DNA from: an uncultured Lachnospiraceae bacterium
GTDB taxonomy: Bacteria > Bacillota > Clostridia > Lachnospirales > Lachnospiraceae
DNA length: 5,649 nucleotides
Direction of reading: 5' to 3'
Assembly (NCBI GenBank): GCA_902773445.1
Contig: CACYEU010000140.1
Coordinates: 1 to 5,649, forward strand
The notes below the pieces were generated by a model. That model saw nothing but the letters and a program-made list of their open reading frames with translations. It was not told where the DNA came from and made no database searches. The translations under genes were made by a program, and so were the position numbers. This document shows positions 5,647 to 5,649 of the stretch, piece by piece. Every line of letters starts with the position of its first letter. Positions within the stretch are counted from its first letter, which is position 1.

Positions 5647-5649
5647 GAA

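Overview
All supported genes are on the minus strand, so transcription runs from high to low coordinates. The window holds one aminotransferase gene followed by most of a multisubunit Mrp/Mbh-type cation/proton antiporter operon, which runs off the low-coordinate end. Near-consensus AGGAGG Shine-Dalgarno sites, ATG starts, tight gene overlaps and roughly 50% GC suggest a member of the Bacillota (Clostridia or Erysipelotrichia type). The lineage is inferred from general style, not from a marker gene.

Layout in transcription order: a sigma70-like promoter (5646-5618); a PLP-dependent class I/II aminotransferase of the DapL/AlaC-like group (5590-4424); a 50-nt gap with a second good promoter (4411-4383) whose -10 box lies only 9 nt before the next ATG; then mrpE (4373-3915), mrpF (3883-3596), mrpG (3596-3264), mbhD (3277-2933), a fused mbhE-mrpB gene (2936-2013), mrpC (2020-1637), mrpD (1637-132) and the first 39 codons of another membrane protein (118-1), probably a second MrpD/NuoL-like subunit. 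From mrpF to mrpD every junction overlaps by 1-14 nt, which points to translational coupling and equal stoichiometry. No gene-free stretch exceeds about 60 nt.

How the genes work together: MrpD is a proton-channel subunit homologous to the antiporter-like subunits of complex I and keeps the key membrane Glu and Lys residues. MrpC is NuoK-like. MrpB, MrpE, MrpF, MrpG and the MbhD/MbhE domains form the sodium-translocating part of the family. No canonical large MrpA is present in the visible part: its C-terminal MbhD and MbhE domains are supplied here by a stand-alone MbhD and by a fusion of MbhE to MrpB. This E-F-G-MbhD-MbhE/B-C-D-(D') order resembles the antiporter module of archaeal and Thermotoga Mbh/Mbx complexes and of split-MrpA operons in anaerobes. 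Whether the operon encodes a stand-alone Na+/H+ antiporter or the ion-pumping half of a redox complex depends on genes beyond position 1. I see no mobile element, CRISPR array, RNA gene or convincing terminator.
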